Assembly: GCA_958450325.1 (NCBI GenBank)
Contig: OY288242.1
Location: forward strand, 24,496,474 to 24,560,473
Direction of reading: 5' to 3'
Origin: Agrostemma githago
Taxonomy: Eukaryota > Streptophyta > Magnoliopsida > Caryophyllales > Caryophyllaceae
DNA length: 64,000 bases
Under the pieces are notes generated by a model. The model did no database searches. It saw only the letters and a program-made list of their open reading frames with translations, and was not told the DNA's origin. Each line of letters opens with the position of its first letter. The first letter of the stretch is position 1. The position numbers and the translations under genes are program-made. Positions 21,634 through 33,181 of this stretch are shown one piece after another.

Positions 21634-22276
21634 ATAATGCTGATGAAGAAATTGATGAGGAAGAAAGCTATGAGGAGGATGAACGTGAGGTGGAATACGA
21701 AGCAGAGGGGGAGGAAGGAGAGAATGAGGAGGAAGAACAAATAGCAGACGATAAAATGAAGAAATACAAAAACCTAAAATATAAGCCAAATCTCCTTAAG
21801 TTGTGAGGTGCTTAGACCCAATAACCTCCCCAAAGAAGAAACAGATGGATCTGGCCACTTACCTATTGTCAAAGGATAACCACTCAAACGTATGATACTT
21901 TTCTCCCTGATTTTTATTCATATATTCCGAGCGTGTGAGTAAAACTTATGAGCTAATAAGTAAAGTTTTTGAGCCTTGAAAAGTATTATGTTTTTAAAAG
22001 TTCGTGACAATATTTTTCCGCGCTTTAAGTTATTTAAACATATTGCAGATAAATTTTTTGAGCCTTTATTACATTGTTTCGAGCCTCAGTGTATATTTTT
22101 CAAACTTCGTAATAAAATTTCTAAAACGTAAGTTACTTTTTTTTTTATTAACTTTGACAATCTAACTTGTATTCATTCTTCATAGCTCAAGTTTGTTCAA
22201 ATGCGGAGATGTTACGACAACAAAAGGTGGTTTATGTTCTCTCGTAACAAAACATTGTTTTGTTGAAGCAAATGTC
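21634..22276 (+). other. Acidic exon fragment and flank at the target of elements C and B
   Basis: Directly after element C's LTR a + strand frame (21637-21804) encodes a very acidic tail (runs of Glu) ending KYKPNLLKL and a stop. It looks like the final exon of a gene or transposon gene interrupted by element C. The following 470 bp is AT-rich with repeated GAGCC/TTGAGCC words and no gene, ending in ATGTC (22272-22276), the target duplication of element B. Confidence 0.4.
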
Positions 22277-24428
22277 TGTGGACGTCCGTCCGCACCGCCC
22301 GGCGCCCCGCGCACGCCCGCGCGGGACCGACCCGGTTTTCAATGTATGGCGCCAGCCACCCACGCGGCCCCCTCCCGGTCGGGGGCCGGTCCGATCTCGC
22401 GTACGGGGCGATGTTTCGGACCTCGATTCGGATGACGACCCGAACTTGTACTAGACGGGTGCGGGCACCCGTGTTTCCGTTTGGAATCGATCGAGTCGTG
22501 GTTGTAAATTTTTAAAGGCCGATATGTTTGGTAAGACGACTTTTTTAGTGAACTGAATTCGTTGCCAATTTGTGGAGTCGCTACCGAGTCAATTATGGGG
22601 ACTCGGAAACCGTTCAAGTCAACTTTGATCCTTAGCCGGCTCAAAGTTGAGGGGCACAAGACCTAAAGATAAAGACTTGTACCCTTAAGCACTCCATGCC
22701 TGGAATGACTCTCATTGCCAATGGTTTCGCACATCCGGAAACCGTCGATTCTGAGTAAGGGGTGAGGGTACGTATTGTGAAGCCAACATCCGATAGACGT
22801 CGACACCCAATCCCGCCCGCACTATAGCGGCCTCTACTAATCAATCGGTGGGGGTAATAACTTTGTTCTTTTGTTGTGGTGGAAGTACTGTGACATCCAT
22901 TGTTTTCACCCTATACCTTTTGCTACGTCGGTTGTTTAAGGACAAGTAGGTTTTGTCGTCGAAATAGTTGTGTTTACATTCTTTGCATGCAATTTCACGT
23001 GACAAGCAGGCCATGAAAAGATACACGTAGGAGAGTAGAGAGTACTAATATTATAGGTATTAGCAAGTCACTTTTAATGCGGTAATACGGATATTAGTCG
23101 TTCTCGTGGTATACCTTACCTGGTATGCTGCTTAAGATGCGTCGGCTCGGTATTAGTAGGGATGCGTCAAACCTAGCAAGGTGAGCACCGGGACTAATGC
23201 GGAACCTAACCATCGCTTTGTTCAGTTTTATTTGTTTTACGTTTTGAATTTCATGTTAGGTGATTTAGCATGCGATTATAAGGTCATAAAAGCAATAAAT
23301 CATACGAAAAACTGTAAGTGCGAATATAAGTAAATCACATTGTGAGGAGTTTCACCCTCGGAGTATACACTAAACGGGACATGATGCGTAGATAGTTGAG
23401 AACGGATCTCGTAATTACTCGGGTCTATTTAGTGTATTTTAGTGTTTGCGGCTGAAGTTGGGAGGTTACTTGTTTTAGTATGTATCGTGGACCTAGTATC
23501 CACATTTAGTATTATCGTAGTGCATAATAATAAAGGTGCGAGAATGTAAAGTTTTATTTAGATGACAACCTAGTGACGATTCGACTTCAAAGGCGGATCC
23601 TCCTAGCTTGCCCGGTGATTTCGTCAGAGTTCCGTTACCATTGGCCCTTTCTGCGACTATTCCGGCAGAGCTCCGCTACTACTGGCTGGTTCTGCGGCTA
23701 ATCTAGCTAGTCGAACACAGGCACCTCGGGATCGAGTGGAGTGCTCGAAGGTGAGGGAGTAGCGTTGCTGTCGCTTTTATCGGAACTACGATCGAGTGGA
23801 TCGTTTGCCTCGGGTATCGGAGTGCGAGCCCTTAGCGAGAAACTTTTTACGAGTGAAGAGGGATGAGAGAATTGAAGTGTCGAAATGAGGGGGTGGAGAG
23901 GGGGTATTTATAGGAGTTTTTTGGTCCTCGTCACCCGGATAGGCGCTTTATCCCAGGCGTACCAGAACTCAGGCGCCTGGGTTTAGGCGCGGGAAGACAC
24001 ATGCGCGCAAGGTGAGGTGCTCAGAGTTTTGGAGATACGATTTTGATACTTTCCAAAACCTAGAGGTGGGTGTATAATACGATGCTTGGGGATTAAGTCT
24101 TCCCCGACTTTGACCTAGCGCCGTGGTGTTTAGTGGGCCTCGGGTGTGTATCCCGGGGTTCACTTGGCGCGGTGATGACTCAGTTTAAGTTTCGAGACCG
24201 ACTCAGGGTCCTCGTGTTAGAATTGACTCTAATTAGTGTCTATGCGACCGTAACGACACGACTAAGGTTGCCAAGATGTTAGTTTAATTTTTCCGAGTAA
24301 TTTATTTGATCTCTTCTATAGAAAAACTATCTAAAATATCGCGACCCCGCATCGCGTTGCAGTCCGATCGTCATCGGGTGTTTGTTGGGCACTTCTGCAG
24401 CCACCAGGTCCAAATCTGGGTGTCTACA
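22277..24428 (-). repeat. 3' LTR of element B
   Basis: 2152 bp. On the - strand: CCGATGACGATCGGACT near the start (about 24355-24371), GGCGCC-type palindromes (23938-24030), TATAAATA (23912-23905), the conserved Tat block (22840-22702), a PBS-like GGTAGCGACTCCAC (about 22575-22588) and the end CGTCCACA. It keeps the site that is empty of the hAT element present in the other LTR. Confidence 0.88.
23905..24030 (-). promoter_or_regulatory. Element B LTR promoter: GGCGCC palindromes plus TATA box
   Basis: On the - strand, repeated (C)AGGCGCCTG-type words (about 24030-23938, variable quality) precede TATAAATA (23912-23905). The right LTR has a clearer set (43563-43650) and TATAAAAA (43544-43537). 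Same architecture as element A but a different palindrome. Confidence 0.55.
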
Positions 24429-24513
24429 GAAGCCCCCACTTTGACGGAGGCTTGGACAAGGCGAAAGTCAAAGTATAGCCACCCAGGTCAATCGAGGATT
24501 ACGACCTGGTGGC
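24429..24513 (-). other. Polypurine tract and two hairpins of element B
   Basis: On the - strand: hairpin 1 is GCCACCAGGTC (24513-24503) with GACCTGGGTGGC (24489-24478). Hairpin 2 is ACTTTGACT (24474-24466) with CGTCAAAGT (24446-24438) around the 19-nt loop TTCGCCTTGTCCAAGCCTC (24465-24447). The PPT AAAGTGGGGGCTTC ends at 24429 beside the LTR. The loop is identical to element A's and the stems differ by compensatory changes. Confidence 0.75.
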
Positions 24514-24779
24514 TGTCTGGTCGGGTCATTTTAAGTCCGTTAGAGTACGTGTTGAGGCTCGCCAGCCTAGGCTTAGAAACCATACATGACGTCTTTGCTT
24601 GTGGTTGCATGCTTGGGCCCGGGCCGGTGCTTTTCATCTTGCTCTAGGTTCTTCATGTTCGTGTGTTTTGTCTTTTCGGATTCGCAAAAATCATTCCCAG
24701 CCCGTCTATTGTGTGTGTGTGACGCGTTAAGCGTGCGTGTGGAAAAATGTTCGATGTGCCAGCTTCCATTCGAACACTT

Positions 24780-25495
24780 GCCTTTGGGATGCCTATGACC
24801 CCTCAAACTTAATGAAATGTCTTTTGAGATGCTTATGACCCCTAGGACACAAAAATAAAATGTTTGCGGGCGTCAGTCTCTACTCGAACAGCTGCCTTCG
24901 GGATGCCTATGACCCCTAGGGTAAAACAGAACAAGATAAAATATTTGAGGGCGTCAGTCTCCACTTGAATGAAAAATGCTGTGGAGGTATAAGACTCCTT
25001 CGAGGGCGTTAGTCTCCACTCGAATTAAAATTGCTGTGAAGGTATAAGACTCCTTCGAGGGCGTTAGTCTCCACTCGAATTAAAATTGCCGTGGAGGTAT
25101 AAGACTCCATTGCCTCTCGGATAACTAAGACCCGTTAGGCAAAAATTGCTGTGAAGGTATAAGACTCCTTCGAGGGCATTAGTCTCCACTCGAATTAAAA
25201 TTGCTGTGGAGGTATAGGACTCCAATGCCTTTCGGATAACTAATAGGCAAAAATTGCTGTGGAGGTATAAGACTCCAATGCCTCTCGGATAACTAAGACC
25301 CGTTAGGCAAAAATTGCTGTGGAGGTATAAGACTCCAACGCCTCTCGGATAACTAAGACCCATTAAGCAAAAATTGCTGTGGAGGTATAAGACTCTAATG
25401 CCTCTCGGATAACTAAGACCCGTTAGGCAAAAATTATTGTGGAGGTATAAGACTCCAATGCCTCTCGGATTACTAAGACCGTTAGGCAAAAATTG
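24780..25495. repeat. Minisatellite in element B 3' region
   Basis: First about three ~110-bp units with GATGCCTATGACCCC, then about nine ~60-bp units containing GTGGAGGTATAAGACTCC and GCCTCTCGGATAACTAAG. The long - strand reading frame across it is only the translated repeat and is not called a gene. Confidence 0.8.
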
Positions 25496-25847
25496 TTGTG
25501 TTTATTTGTTTTAGTTAAGTTGCTTTTGTTTTGCGGGTTTGTCTTATTTTGTTCAGGTTTGCTTTGCTTTGTATTGATTTGTCATCCATTTGGGATTTGT
25601 TCGGAGTTTGCTTAGATTGGCTTTGTTTGGTTCGTTTTATCACGTGCTCGAGTGCAACGTTCTCGCTAAGTGTGGTTCTTATGCTTGTTTTGTTACGGGC
25701 GTGCTTTATCGGTATCGATTAGTAATTACATTGTTATCGTTAGTTTGCTTGTTTTAAAGAGTGCATGTTTCGTGTATATCGGACGTTAAGACTCGTTTGT
25801 TTCCGTCTTAGTCTGTGCTAGATTGTTCAGACGCGCGTCCATTAACG

Positions 25848-25938
25848 CCTCAATCCTCAGGTGCCTAGCCCCCAGCTGTTCTGGATTCGGGCGCGTTACC
25901 TGAGGCGGTCTGGTTTCTGTGAGTCGGGTTTATTTAAG
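25848..25938 (+). promoter_or_regulatory. Candidate promoter of antisense gene 1 in element B
   Basis: Words of the GGCGCC/CCTGAGGCG type (25848-25905), similar to the LTR palindromes, precede TTTATTTAAG (25929-25938), about 130 bp before the ATG at 26067. Weaker match than in the LTRs. Confidence 0.35.
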
Positions 25939-27129
25939 TTGGCGAAGGTTGGGGCGATTCGTTCGTTCATTCGTCCCAAAAATCGAACGCGTCACCCCCT
26001 TCGCCCCTATATCGCTTTTTCGATTCTTCTACCCGATTTCCGTCTCGATTCCTGCCATACACGAGAATGTCGTCTCCGGGTAAGTGTCCTTTGCTCGTTT
26101 ACTGTCCGTTTCGCTTGATTTGGTTGATTGTGAGTTTCTTTTGTTGAAACCCTAGAAAATTGATTTGGGTATTTTTAATTTGCTAAGTTTTGATGCTTGT
26201 GCTTAATCCCATTGTTAAATTAGGGTTGATTAGAGCTTGTTAGGGTAGTTATAAGTTGAATAGGGGATTTCGAGATACGACAATGGCTCCCTATAGCGAT
26301 AGGTTCGAAATGCTATGGTTAAAGACCGTTTACCCGGACATTCCCGTACTTGTCTTGCGTAATCTTGCTAAATTAGCGTTTGTGATGATATGGGTGTACC
26401 CTTTGTCGATTTTTATGGGCTAGAATGGTCTCTAGGGCTTTCAGTGAGGTTTTGTGTGACTTACGACGGATCTAAAGGTGTTGTAACGATGTCGGATTTT
26501 CCCGAAACCACTTCCATTGTGATCGGGATTGAAAATGGGTGTTAGCGGCCCTTTCAGAATTTTAATATCTTTATCCGAAATTTTAACCTTATTTTGACCT
26601 GTTTAAGCTGTTTTTAGTCTGACCTGAGGCATGGGTTTTTCGTGTTTTATTTGGTTTTGCAGCTAGAGGTGATATCGAGCGTCCCGAGGGAGCTCTTTCG
26701 GTTGGTACTAGTGGCGAGGCTGCCGGGACGAGCTCACAGACCTAACCGGTCTCTTAATTTTAGAGACCATTTACCTAATATACACGGTTTCCTAAAATTA
26801 TGTTTAACACACCAGTCAACTTATATAACCGATTTCATAGATTAAGAAACCTTAATTACAAATAACCGGTTTCTTAACTACTAACAATTTCCCACGCCAA
26901 CTTAAGAGCGCTAAAACCGGCCTACTCCCGCTATTTCGTTCCCACGCAACACGTTTTGTTCATCCCCACCCTAATTCCTATTTCATTCACCTAAATTAAT
27001 TTACTCTAATCCCTATTTCGTACCCTAATCCCTATTTCGTTCCCACTCGAATTTCATTCACTCAAATTCAGCAAACCAACTCGATCACCATTTTCTTCAA
27101 AATTCGATCACTAAGTTTCAGGTTTGTTT

Positions 27130-27800
27130 TTTTCTCCCAATTCGATCCACCGTTTTCTTCACGAATTTGATTTCTGTTGTCGGATTATGATTATGATAAT
27201 GATATTTTGTTACTGTTGTTTTCTTCATATTTGCAGTGAATTGTGGAAATCAGTCAATTCGGTAAGAATTACTGTTGGATTATGATCGAGATTTTGCATT
27301 GTTTGTGAATTTTTTTTTCCATTGTTTGTTTTGGATTCGCGGTAAATTGTGGAAAATAGTCAATTTACTTGCAGTAAGAATTTACTGCTGGATTATGATT
27401 ATGATTTTGCGTTGTTTTTGATGATTTTGTTACTATTTTGTTTCTTTTAGATTTGCAGTAAATTGTGGAGATCAGCCAATTCGGTAAAAATAATCGCTGG
27501 ATTATGATCGCAATTTTGCATTGTTTGTGATTTTTTACTCAGATTCGCAGTAAATTGTGGAAATGAGTCAATTTACTAGGTTTGAGGTTTCAATAAGAAT
27601 TTACTGTTGGATTATGATTAAGATATTGCGTTGTTTGTGATCACGATTTTTCGTTGTCCGTGATGATTTTTTTCTACTGTTTTTTGGATTCCGATTCGCT
27701 GTAAACTGTGGAAATTAGTCAATTACTAGGTTGCAGTAAGAATTTAGTGATGGACTTTGATTATGATATAGCATTGTTTGTGATCACGATTACGCATTGT
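27130..27800 (+). repeat. Tandem units resembling mini-exons
   Basis: At least five units of roughly 100-150 bp centred on TAAATTGTGGAAATCAGTCA, several preceded by TTTGCAG or TTCGCAG and followed by GTAAGAATT, with TTACTGTTGGATTATGAT between. They start near 27237, 27348, 27455, 27548 and 27700. Confidence 0.6.
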
Positions 27801-27867
27801 TTATGATGATGATTTGGATCCTAAACAAGAGCTACAATCTGTTTTTGATAGTTCTGGTTTGATAGGT

Positions 27868-29080
27868 ACCTAGAATAAAGAACACTGATGTGGAATGTCA
27901 GACAACACCTTTGGATTAGCCGTTCGTAACGTGATTTGCTGATAGTGATACTTTTTAGCATTTTAGTGAGACGTGGGAATATTGGTTTGGTTTTTGATGG
28001 GTTATTCTTACGAGTCTTGGAGGTCTGGTTTTATTGGCTGTAAAACAGTTATGACATCCTAGAGGACAGTTTTCAAGGACTTCTTTGTCCTTCAAAATGA
28101 GGGGTATAGGATTCGAGTCTGACATCGGTCATATGTAATGTTTGATGTGAGGTTTATGTAGGGCCAACCAATCGTCCACAGGAAGTGCTTCTAAGTTCTA
28201 AGATAAGTTTTAAGATTGTAGTCCTATATAGTCTTCTGTTTTCTCCCGGTGTTTCTTTCAGTTCCGTCAAAACTATTAAGTATGCTGTATGATTTGATTT
28301 GATTTGGTTGAGAGAGACGGAGAAGTTTGAAGAGGTTGTGGTATTTTTTTTAGTTGGGATCAAATCTTTGGAATTTCTATTGATTGTTGTAATTGTTTTT
28401 CTTGGATCATGCCATGCAATCTTTTCGGATTGCATAATGTTTTATTATTACACACTATCTTTCTGGGTCATCTTTGCGTCTCAGTTATCTTCATGGCTAA
28501 TTCTTTTATTTCGTCTACATCACTTCTTTTTGGATGTCTATTGCTATTGCTTCAATTTCTCCGTGTCATTCCCATTTCTATCGGAAAGCTTCCATGATAT
28601 TTGTCTGATTTTGTTTGTGGCTGAGATTATGTGATTAGCCGATAATGAATGTTTCTTTGCATATTAGCGAGGTATGATGTCGAATGCATTCGTTTACGAG
28701 TTTTTGAGGCCTGGTTTATAGGGTTGAAGGTTTGGTCGGTAGGTACCTGTCCTCTATGATAATTTTTGCTTGGTAAGTACTTAAAATAAAGAACATTAAT
28801 GTGGAATGTCAGACGACACCTTTAGATTAGCTGCTAGTAACGTGATTAGCTGATCACGACAGTTTTTAGTATTTCGGCGAGAGGTGTGAATATTGGTTTT
28901 GTTTTTGATGGGTCCTTTTATGAGTTTTGGAGGTCTGGTTTAATTCGCTGTAAATCTGTTACGACATTCTAGAGGACAAGGACTGTTTTCGTGGTTTAGT
29001 AGTAGTCTAGTAGATACCCGAAATGCAAGGATTTCTTTGTTCTTCAAAATGAGGGGTATAGGATTTGAGTCTGACATCGA
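27868..29080 (+). repeat. Direct duplication of ~250 bp (27868-28125 and 28773-29080)
   Basis: Both copies run from AATAAAGAACA to ATGAGGGGTATAGGATT with scattered differences. The 650 bp between is unrelated AT-rich sequence with no convincing gene. Confidence 0.65.
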
Positions 29081-32000
29081 TCCTTCAAAATATTAGGAAT
29101 ACTATATTTGAAAGCTCATGGACGGACACCAATCCAATTGAGTTACTAATTGCAGTAGATACTATATGCTAATTGTGTTACTTTTTTTGTAGTATTTTTC
29201 CGGAAATCAGGACTCATATGAACAAGAAAATATTGACGAGGTTAGAAATACTTGGGCGACATATTTATTGGACCAAATTGAAGAGGAGGATATCGAAGAC
29301 AATGACAATATGGATGTTAACGAAGCCTGATTTAACCGTACTCATTATTAGAACTTTTTTGTATTGCCAACTCATTTTAGCAATCGATGTTTTTTTCCGC
29401 ACATTTGTCTATTTCTTAAAAACATTGATTATATTAGCATTAGCATGCACATTTGTAGTTAAAATTTCATATATATGAAAACGACTTTTTATTATTACTA
29501 TCGTGTACTTTTTTTTAATATATACGATGGTATATTATTGTTCGCACGTTTACATATATATGATATAAATCATCTCGGAATTGAATAATAAAGGTTTCGA
29601 TAGTGTGCGTACATGAATGAAACTAATTATTGTAAGAGACCGGTTCCTTTGCAAACCGGTCTTTTAATATTACTCAAAGAGACCACGTTTTTTTAATGCT
29701 GGTCTCCTAGCCCTACTTAAAGAGACCATTTTCTTTGTAAAACTGGTCTCTTAGATAACTCAAAGAGACCGGTTATAACTAACCTCTGGTCTTTTAAGTA
29801 TAGAGCAAAGAGACCATTTCTAGGCAATATTAAGTTTCTTAACATCACCAATGAGACCGCGTTATTCAACCGGTTTCTTAGACTTAAGACACCGGTGAGA
29901 TGGAGATCGGTTGTTAACCGGTTTCTTATGCCATTTTTAACCAGTCTCTTTGACACTTTTTGTAATAGTGAGTATTAAGCTTATGCCTTTAGGTTTTGAA
30001 ATTCGGTTGCGGTTGGGTTTGGTTTTTTTTTTTATACTTGTATTGCTTCGGTTTACAGCCCCCAGGTCTGGGTTTTACGACATGCCTTTTATTCTCAAAA
30101 GTTGACCCCCGCGGCAAAGGGGACTATTGCTAGGACCTCTCTAGGTCCCGTGGTCGAGCAGTGGGTCCGGTTGGTGGGTTGCAAGACTAAGTGCAACCTT
30201 ATGGTGATTAGAGCAATGGTAGATCCCTTCCATGATACTACCTCGACCTTCCACATGTCCTTCGGGAAGGTCGGGATGACTTTAGAGGAATTCAGGGTGA
30301 TCACCGGTTTGCCTTGGGGTTCGGAGAGGATTAGGTGGGCTGTTGAGGGCCCTAGGTTAGACAGTGATGAGGTGCGGGGCCTCATCGGGGATTGCTTGGA
30401 GCGTGAGGCCTATAGTATGCCTCATGCTTTGGTGAGTTCGTATATCATCGATCACTTTGAGCGGGTGGCGGTGTTAGAGGGTCGAGTACCCAACACGCCG
30501 GAGCAGGATGCCCGGTTGTGGTTGTGGTATTTCCTAGGATAGACCCACTTCTCGGACAAGGGCGAGAGGTTAAGCACTAGGATTTTGCCTCTCCTAGCTG
30601 ATCTAGATCAGCTGTGACGTTTTGATTGGGTAACTGCGGCTTTCGTGGAGATGACACGCTGCTTGCAAGTCATGGTGAGGCCGTGAGAGGTGGAGTTGGC
30701 CTCAACTTTGCCCATTGTTGGTCCAGGCCTTGTACTGGAGGTTAGTTGTTATTCCCGTCTTTGTATTTTGAGTCCTACTTAGTTTGTCTTAGTTTTGCTA
30801 AGGGTGTTTTGGGATTTTGCAAGCTTGGATCTATTCCTACTTCCCTTGTTTGGCACCTAAAACGGTGCGGGTTCATCTGACAAGATTCCCAGCAGGGATC
30901 GAGTGGAGGCTGGCTCAGCCTAAGAGTACGATCAGTCACTACCCGTCGGATAACGTGTTGGTTAACCAGCTACGCCTCGCGAATGTAAGTTTTCTCTTTA
31001 CGTCCTGTTTTATTTAGTAGCCCCCAAGGTTTAGGATTTATTGAGATGCTGGTTTTGTTGGTGTAGTTTGTGGCCTGCCCTTGGGCAAATTATGAGGGCG
31101 TGCCTAGGTATGTGGCTGCGGAGTTGAGGCCTCGGAGCTATAGGAGGATGCTCCTTCCCGCATTGTTTCGCCCGGTTTGGTATTTGGGCGAGCGATTGGT
31201 GCGTCAGTGTTTGTATGGCGACTTTATTAGGGTGCCGATTGATCCTCCTCGGACCATGATTAGACAACCGACCACCGCAGAGTTCCTCGAGGGTAGGGAT
31301 GGAGAAGGAGGTGATGAACTCCTGGTACCTGGTGCCTCCTATCTATATCATGTTAGCCAACGGTTAGCTTAACACCGCCTCGTGGTAAGAGTTTAATCTT
31401 TGGTTCTAAAGCTTGTTTTATGGTTTAGTGATTACTTGCCTGACCGACTGAGTCGCTTCTCTCTCACCTGGCCGACCCGACTGATGCTATTCAGCCCCCA
31501 TACTTCCCCTTGACGCTGCTTAGGGTGGATGCAGTCGGGATAGCTTTCACTGAGCCTCTCTCCGCGTGTTCTGCCGACGAGATGGATGCTGGGATAGAGT
31601 GGCGTGACCGGGTATACCAGGTAAGTTTTGGTTTTTGTTTTGGGTTCGGGGTTCTAAGGGATAGGATTGATTTGTCTAATTTGCGTGGTTTCACCTTCCA
31701 GGTTTCATCGGCTTGCCATCAGCGGTTGTGGCAGGCCGCCAACCGCTTCCAGGCCAACGCCTTGAGGGTTTCCCGTGACACTTCGGGACCTCGATCGGTG
31801 AGTTTGCGTGACTAGAGTGGCTTTCTAGGCTGTTTGTGTGTTTTCCTAACGCTTAAGTGTACTTGTAGGATATCCGGGATATGGTAGGGCAGTTGGAGAC
31901 TCGGGTGACCGAGCTTGATGCGGAGGCGGCTGAGGCGCGACAACTTTTCCAATCTCGGGCCGACGAGATTGCTCAACTTAAGGAGCAGCTGGCTCGGTCT

Positions 32001-32243
32001 CAGGGCGAGACCTCCGCACAGGGTGAGGCTAGGCATCAGATTGAGAGGAAGGTTGAGGCTACGGGTCACGTTGCGGGTGTTACCGGGGATGTTGGAGGGA
32101 TTCACGAGACGACTACCTTAGATATGTTGTCGGGAATGGATGGTAGTGAGTCTCCTCTTCTGGATCTAAAGGATCTAGGTTTGGACGACAATATTTGTGA
32201 GGTTGTGATAGCCATCGGTACTGCTTCTAGGGGTCCTCCCTAG

Positions 32244-33181
32244 TGTATAAACTCAATTTGTGTATGACTTGTACGTTTTGTATACTTTCTTGAGATTTTT
32301 AGTATTTGAATTAGTTTGATTAGTCTTTTGTTTTCGTTTGGTGAATTGTTTACCTAGATTGACAAGTAATAACTTCACATTCATTTATTTGCGATTCAAT
32401 CTTAGTTTAGGATGCGTTGGGGTTGCATGAGAGTACGAAAACAGTTCTTTTCGGATGTTTTGAAATGTGTTAGTTTGAGCCGGGAATCGGATCAGATTGT
32501 ACGTCGATTAAACTGTTTTGACTCGAGACGGGCGAGATGTAAGGCGTTAACGTGTTCTGACCGAGTGTATTAGAAGACGAGTGTAGTTGTTTTGACATTC
32601 ATAACGAGGTCGAAATTAAAATCCAAGCAACTTTTGAAAAACAAACGTTAGACCATTTTTTGTATACTCATAACAATGCCTTATTAGGCTACAGACGCGA
32701 CTTGACAATAACCGTTAAAGGCTAGAACACGCCTAGGTGGGGTAGCTTATCCCCCTAATAAAAAATGAAAAGACGCCTAAGTCCGATGTGTCTGACGAGC
32801 GAAAGGTGTCCTTGCAACTCCTACGTGGGTATTTCGGTCTCTGTAGAGGGTTTTAGTGAGTTCGGGAGGTCGTTCCCGACGTCTGAGATGCTAGGTGGTA
32901 GTTATGGTGACAACACGGGATCACCGTCTCTATTTTTGGGTTGCTTGAGGGGTTATCTGCTTAGGGTTAGGCGCCTGGGCTAAGGCTCTCGGGTTCTGGG
33001 TCTCCTGGGCTCGGGCGGCTGGAGACTTGGGCGCCTGGGCCTGGGCGGTTCAAGCCCCATTTATGGAAATTTTTGTTGTTTCCTAATTATTGTGGGATTA
33101 GGGCTATGTATACGGGTTGTGGGTGCTTGTTTTAGACATACTAGAATATCCATAGGGTCTAGAATATCCATATTTAGGGTC
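32244..33181. other. Spacer between antisense genes 1 and 2, with GGCGCC cluster
   Basis: No coding. At 32968-33050 several GGCGCCTGGG/GGGCGGCTGG-type words, resembling the element B LTR palindromes, occur 130-210 bp before the gene 2 start. CATTTATGG (about 33058) could be a weak TATA box. Confidence 0.4.

Larger units (their letters stand above)
26735..29970. mobile_element. CACTA-like non-autonomous transposon inside antisense gene 1
   Basis: The right end on the - strand reads CACTATTACAAAAAGTG. Both ends carry many AGAGACCGGTT/AACCGGTCTC subterminal words (26743-26880, 29636-29960). The left terminal CACTA is missing or degenerate (CACAGACC), so the left border is approximate and no target duplication was confirmed. 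Inside are tandem units, a 250-bp direct duplication and a short final-exon-like frame (about 29205-29330, ending EEEDIEDNDNMDVNEA). No transposase. Confidence 0.65.
26067..32243 (+). pseudogene. Antisense gene 1 of element B: multi-exon PMD-like protein, decayed
   Basis: Exon 1 is 13 nt (26067-26079, MSSP, donor GGTAAGTG). Exon 2 starts 26663 after TTTTGCAG and joins in frame (ARGDIERPEG). A transposon (26735-29970) interrupts it. Coding resumes about 30102 with a PMD-like segment (LEEFRVITGLPWGSERIRWA), then exons near 30821-30985, 31067-31370, 31500-31620, 31702-31798 and 31869-32243, each with AG and GT borders. The last encodes a coiled coil (QLETRVTELDAEAAEARQ). In-frame stops at about 30538, 30616 and 30684 look like C-to-T changes. 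It is antisense to the retrotransposon, so the introns persisted. Related to, but distinct from, gene 2. Confidence 0.65.

Noticed and set aside
25064..25489. Long - strand frame with a repeated YLHSNFCLTGLSYPRG-like peptide
   Set aside because: It is simply the ~60-bp minisatellite read in one frame; unit length is a multiple of three in part of the array. No start context or homologue.
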